A stretch of DNA of 64,000 nt from Peptococcaceae bacterium 1198_IL3148 (GTDB lineage Bacteria; Bacillota; Desulfotomaculia; Desulfotomaculales; Desulfohalotomaculaceae), in the NCBI GenBank assembly GCA_036763105.1, contig JBAIYS010000010.1, forward strand, positions 1 through 64,000, read 5' to 3'. A program made the translations under genes and the position numbers. Position 1 is the stretch's first letter. Every line of letters begins with the position of its first letter. Positions 61,394 through 64,000 of this stretch are shown piece by piece. The notes under the pieces are model-generated. The model was not told the origin of the DNA and searched no databases. It saw nothing but the letters and a program-made list of their open reading frames with translations.

Positions 61394-61510
61394 TTATTTT
61401 TCATAGCCGCCGTAGTAGCCGCCGTATCCGGGCATTCCCATTAATAAGAGGATCAAAACCAGGAACACGATAAAGGAATTATTTTGGCCATAACCACCGT
61501 AGTAACCCAT
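61394..61510 (-). CDS. YjcZ-like small sporulation peptide
   Basis: A 38-residue peptide with Gly/Tyr-rich ends (MGYYGGYGQNN and MPGYGGYYGGYEK) around one hydrophobic segment of Val, Leu and Ile. This is the pattern of the YjcZ/YhzZ-type small spore proteins of Bacilli and Clostridia. GGAGG lies eleven bases upstream of the ATG. It is isolated and supports a sporulating host. Confidence 0.78.
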   Translation of the reverse strand: MGYYGGYGQNNSFIVFLVLILLLMGMPGYGGYYGGYEK

Positions 61511-61721
61511 ACAAGCATCTTCCTCCTTTTTCAAAGTTAATGTATTGTATGGCAGTTGCACCAATAGTGTTACAATCTAAAAAATTGTTTTTGCATGAAA
61601 GAATACTTTGTATACATAATAATTATTGTAATACCATTGACATTTTAATGAAATAGATTAAACTAAAACGTAGGTTAGTAATAGTCTCTTAAAATCTGCA
61701 TATAGGAAGGAAGAATTAATT

Positions 61722-62534
61722 TTGACAATGAAAAAAGCACTGACAATTGCGGGTTCAGATAGTAGTGGTGGCGCTGGAATACAAGCGGATTTAAAGACCT
61801 TCCAAGAGCGCGGGGTTTATGGCATGACCGCCGTTACCACCATAGTGGCTATGGACCCAGCTGATTGGAGTCACAAAGTTTTTCCCCAACCAGTGGAGGT
61901 GGTAACTGAACAACTTAAAACCATTATTGCCATTGGTGTAGACGCTTTGAAAACAGGTATGTTGGGATCGCCAGCATTAATTGAATTGGCGGCCCAAACA
62001 ATAGAAGACAACAAGTTGCAAAATGTAGTTATCGACCCAGTGATGGTTTGTAAAGGGGTAGATGAAGTACTGCAGCCAGAAAACACCGTCAGCCTAAGGG
62101 ATGTTCTGGTGCCAAAGGCCACCATTGTTACCCCTAACCTATTTGAAGCCGCCCAATTGGCCGGGCAAGGGCCAATTAAAACCTTAGATGAGATGAAAGT
62201 AGCGGCCGAAAAAATTCGTGCCTTAGGAGCAAAATATGTATTGATTAAAGGTGGGTCTAGGCTGGAAGGAACGGGAGCTATTGATTTATTGTTCGACGGT
62301 GAAACCTTTGAAATTTTAGAGAGCGAAAAAATCAGTACCACCTTTACCCATGGGGCCGGTTGTACCTATTCAGCGGCCATTACTGCTGAATTAGCCAAAG
62401 GCAAATCAGTCCGTGAAGCCGTAAAAACGGCTAAAGCCTTCATTACTGAGGCCATCAGACACTCATTTAAATTAAATGAGTTTGCTGGCCCCACCAATCA
62501 TGCTGCATATCGAAAAATTGAAGAGCGAAAGTAA
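61722..62534 (+). CDS. thiD: Hydroxymethylpyrimidine/phosphomethylpyrimidine kinase
   Basis: A 270-residue ribokinase-fold kinase of thiamine biosynthesis (could also act on pyridoxine). The motifs are AGSDSSGGAGIQADLKTF at the start, DPVMVCKG, TPNLFEAAQLAG and the anion-hole THGAGCTYSAAI. TTG 61722 is taken as the start since GGAAG is about eight bases upstream; an ATG two codons later is also possible. No TPP riboswitch was seen upstream and no other thi genes are adjacent. Confidence 0.92.
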   Translation: MTMKKALTIAGSDSSGGAGIQADLKTFQERGVYGMTAVTTIVAMDPADWSHKVFPQPVEVVTEQLKTIIAIGVDALKTGMLGSPALIELAAQTIEDNKLQNVVIDPVMVCKGVDEVLQPENTVSLRDVLVPKATIVTPNLFEAAQLAGQGPIKTLDEMKVAAEKIRALGAKYVLIKGGSRLEGTGAIDLLFDGETFEILESEKISTTFTHGAGCTYSAAITAELAKGKSVREAVKTAKAFITEAIRHSFKLNEFAGPTNHAAYRKIEERK

Positions 62535-62541
62535 AAATTAT

Positions 62542-62572
62542 AATAAGCTCGCGTTGGCGAGCTTTATTTTTA
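62542..62572 (+). terminator. Terminator of thiD
   Basis: AAGCTCGC and GCGAGCTT pair around GTTG and are followed by TATTTTTAAA, 20 bases before the next start. Confidence 0.8.
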
Positions 62573-62590
62573 AATGAGGTGTTATAACAT

Positions 62591-64000
62591 TTGTCAAAAA
62601 ACACGCCGATAATTAATGCGTTGAAGAAGTATATTGATGAAGCTGTCATTCGTTTTCATATGCCTGGTCATAAAGGCACCGCCTTTAGCACGCAAGCATT
62701 GGTGGAGCTGTTGGGTAGCAGGGTTTTTCAGGTCGATGTTACCAACGTTCCCGGTATGGATGATTTACACCAGGTACACGGTATTATTAAGGAAAGTCAA
62801 CAACTGGCAGCCCAGACCTACGGCGCGGATAATACATATTTTTTAGTCAACGGTAGTTCCAGTGGACTGCAAGCGTTAATTATGGCCACCTGCAATCCAG
62901 GTGATAAAATTTTAGTGCCGAGAAACATGCACCGCTCAATTTTAAGTGGCATCATTTTAAGTGGAGCAATTCCGGTATTTTATTTGCCAGAATACAATAA
63001 TGACTACAAGCTGTTATTGGGTACACCGCCAGAGACCATTAAACATTACCTGAACCAGGTCCCAGATATTAAGGCAATAATGCTAGTTAATCCCACCTAT
63101 TATGGCATCACTTCGGATATTGGTGCCATTGCTGAAATTGCCCATACCTACAATGTTCCACTGTTAATTGATGAAGCCCATGGGCCGCACCTGGCCTTTC
63201 ATCAAGAGTTGCCCGGTAGCTCGTTGACCTATGGTGCCGATGCCACCGTCCATGGCTCCCACAAAATCTTGCCTGCCTTTACCCAAGCGTCGATGCTACA
63301 TTTAAAAGGGCAACGGGTGAACCATGAACGGGTGGAGGCAGCCTTGAGGATATTGCAGAGCACCAGTACATCCTACCTGCTGTTGGCATCTTTGGAGGGA
63401 GCCAGGGCCTTTATGGAAGAACTGGGCCAAGCAGTGTTGCAGGATGCCTTGGACAAGGCAAGCTATGTACGCCAAGCCGTTAACAAGATTGACGGTTACA
63501 CCTCCTTTGGTCAAGAGATAATTGGTAAGCCCAGCGTCTTTGGTTTAGATTTGACCAAGGTAACCATTAATGTTACTAATCTAGGCATTTCCGGCACTTG
63601 GGCCGAAAGTTTTTTAAGAAAAGAACACAATATCCAGGTGGAAATGTCCGACCTGTATAACCTGCTGTTAATCGTTGGGGCGGCCAATACATACCAGCAA
63701 TTGGACCATTTTATCAATGCTTTAAAAGATATGGCTAACCATCGGCCTGACTATAGTAAAACTATTGCTCTGATAAACAGCATTAATGCTGTTTGTAATC
63801 TCCCAGAACTGGTTATATCACCCCGAGAGGCCTTTGCGGCCCCCAAGGTAGCTATACCTTTGGAGCAATCTGCCGGCAGGATAAGTTCAGAAATTGTTGC
63901 CTGTTATCCCCCGGGTATTCCCATCATTTGCCCAGGGGAAGAAATTACTGATGAAATAATAAACTACCTGGTGGCCATGCGAGAAGTGGGGGTGCATTTC
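62591..64000 (+). CDS. Orn/Lys/Arg decarboxylase-type PLP enzyme (partial, 3' end outside window)
   Basis: An open frame of 470 codons runs from TTG 62591 to the window end without a stop. GAGGTG lies nine bases before the TTG. The protein shows RFHMPGHKGTAF near the start, VDVTNVPGMDDLHQ, NGSSSGLQALIMA, DEAHGPHLAFH and the PLP lysine in HGSHKILPAFTQ, the hallmarks of the group III-type basic amino acid decarboxylases of Firmicutes (SpeA/YaaO-like). It makes agmatine, cadaverine or putrescine; the substrate is not resolved. In related genomes this gene often precedes tmk, which cannot be checked here. Confidence 0.9.
   Translation, partial: MSKNTPIINALKKYIDEAVIRFHMPGHKGTAFSTQALVELLGSRVFQVDVTNVPGMDDLHQVHGIIKESQQLAAQTYGADNTYFLVNGSSSGLQALIMATCNPGDKILVPRNMHRSILSGIILSGAIPVFYLPEYNNDYKLLLGTPPETIKHYLNQVPDIKAIMLVNPTYYGITSDIGAIAEIAHTYNVPLLIDEAHGPHLAFHQELPGSSLTYGADATVHGSHKILPAFTQASMLHLKGQRVNHERVEAALRILQSTSTSYLLLASLEGARAFMEELGQAVLQDALDKASYVRQAVNKIDGYTSFGQEIIGKPSVFGLDLTKVTINVTNLGISGTWAESFLRKEHNIQVEMSDLYNLLLIVGAANTYQQLDHFINALKDMANHRPDYSKTIALINSINAVCNLPELVISPREAFAAPKVAIPLEQSAGRISSEIVACYPPGIPIICPGEEITDEIINYLVAMREVGVHF

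Noticed and set aside
1-64000. CRISPR arrays, tRNA genes, prophage or integrase genes
   Set aside because: No regularly spaced repeats, cloverleaf genes, phage structural genes or recombinases were seen in the window.

Overview
The window looks like chromosomal DNA of a low-GC, anaerobic, spore-forming Firmicute of the Peptococcaceae/Desulfotomaculum type. The evidence is the combination of spore proteins (SleB-type hydrolase, YhcN/YlaJ lipoprotein, YjcZ-like peptide), anaerobic sulfite reductase AsrABC, an 11-subunit Nuo complex without NuoEFG, a CooS carbon monoxide dehydrogenase, a tungsten-type aldehyde:ferredoxin oxidoreductase, NrfHA, Rex, and a Firmicute-type SLH surface protein. No species is claimed.

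Layout. 1-617: 3' end of a 23S gene, a 5S gene, then a Moco/Tuco-type riboswitch. 675-13750: tungstate-binding lipoprotein, HEAT-repeat protein, SleB hydrolase, chemoreceptor, unknown gene, BrnQ, YitT, orphan sensor kinase, YhcN lipoprotein, zinc-ribbon protein with a structured leader, and asrCBA on the minus strand. 14298-24048: nuoABCDHIJKLMN. 24278-33826: an anaerobic redox island with AOR, a TIGR04076 protein, a hemerythrin-like protein, a siroheme nitrite/sulfite reductase, nrfHA, a 2[4Fe-4S] ferredoxin, an Fnr-like regulator and CooS. 34028-47622: topoisomerase III, a second YitT, a TrkH/KtrB potassium transporter, an aminotransferase, lutABC, a flavodiiron protein, the RIC repair protein, 5-formyl-THF cyclo-ligase, Rex, and small genes. 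47999-56758: a cobalamin-riboswitch operon. 56725-64000: a DUF2284 protein, a YheO/DauR-type regulator with RidA, threonine synthase-like enzyme and dicarboxylate/amino acid symporter, ThiD, and a PLP decarboxylase cut by the window end.

Most interesting system. Downstream of a strong promoter, a class-typical B12 riboswitch and a terminator lie six tightly packed or overlapping genes. They encode an SLH-anchored protein joining an alpha6/alpha6-barrel (prenyltransferase-like) domain to two DUF4430 domains, a DUF4430 lipoprotein, EcfT, a fused double EcfA ATPase, an ECF S component, and a second secreted alpha/alpha-barrel protein. The alpha-barrel plus DUF4430 pairing is the architecture of animal intrinsic factor/transcobalamin. 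I infer a Gram-positive extracellular cobalamin capture and relay system feeding an ECF importer.

Second system. TGA-N6-TCA boxes, most of them TGAT-N4-ATCA or one base off it, lie upstream of asrABC, nuo, AOR/TIGR04076, the hemerythrin-like gene, nrfHA/ferredoxin and ric. In five promoter directions a -10-like hexamer is centred exactly 32 bp from the box centre, as in class II Fnr promoters. The Fnr-like protein encoded at 31044-31757 has the E-x-x-S-R recognition helix expected for such a box and a candidate Fe-S cysteine set. Together these suggest one locally encoded regulon for nitrite, sulfite and nitrosative-stress metabolism.

Coding starts were moved from the longest open frame wherever a better-placed ribosome binding site decided it; several genes appear to use TTG, GTG or even CTG.
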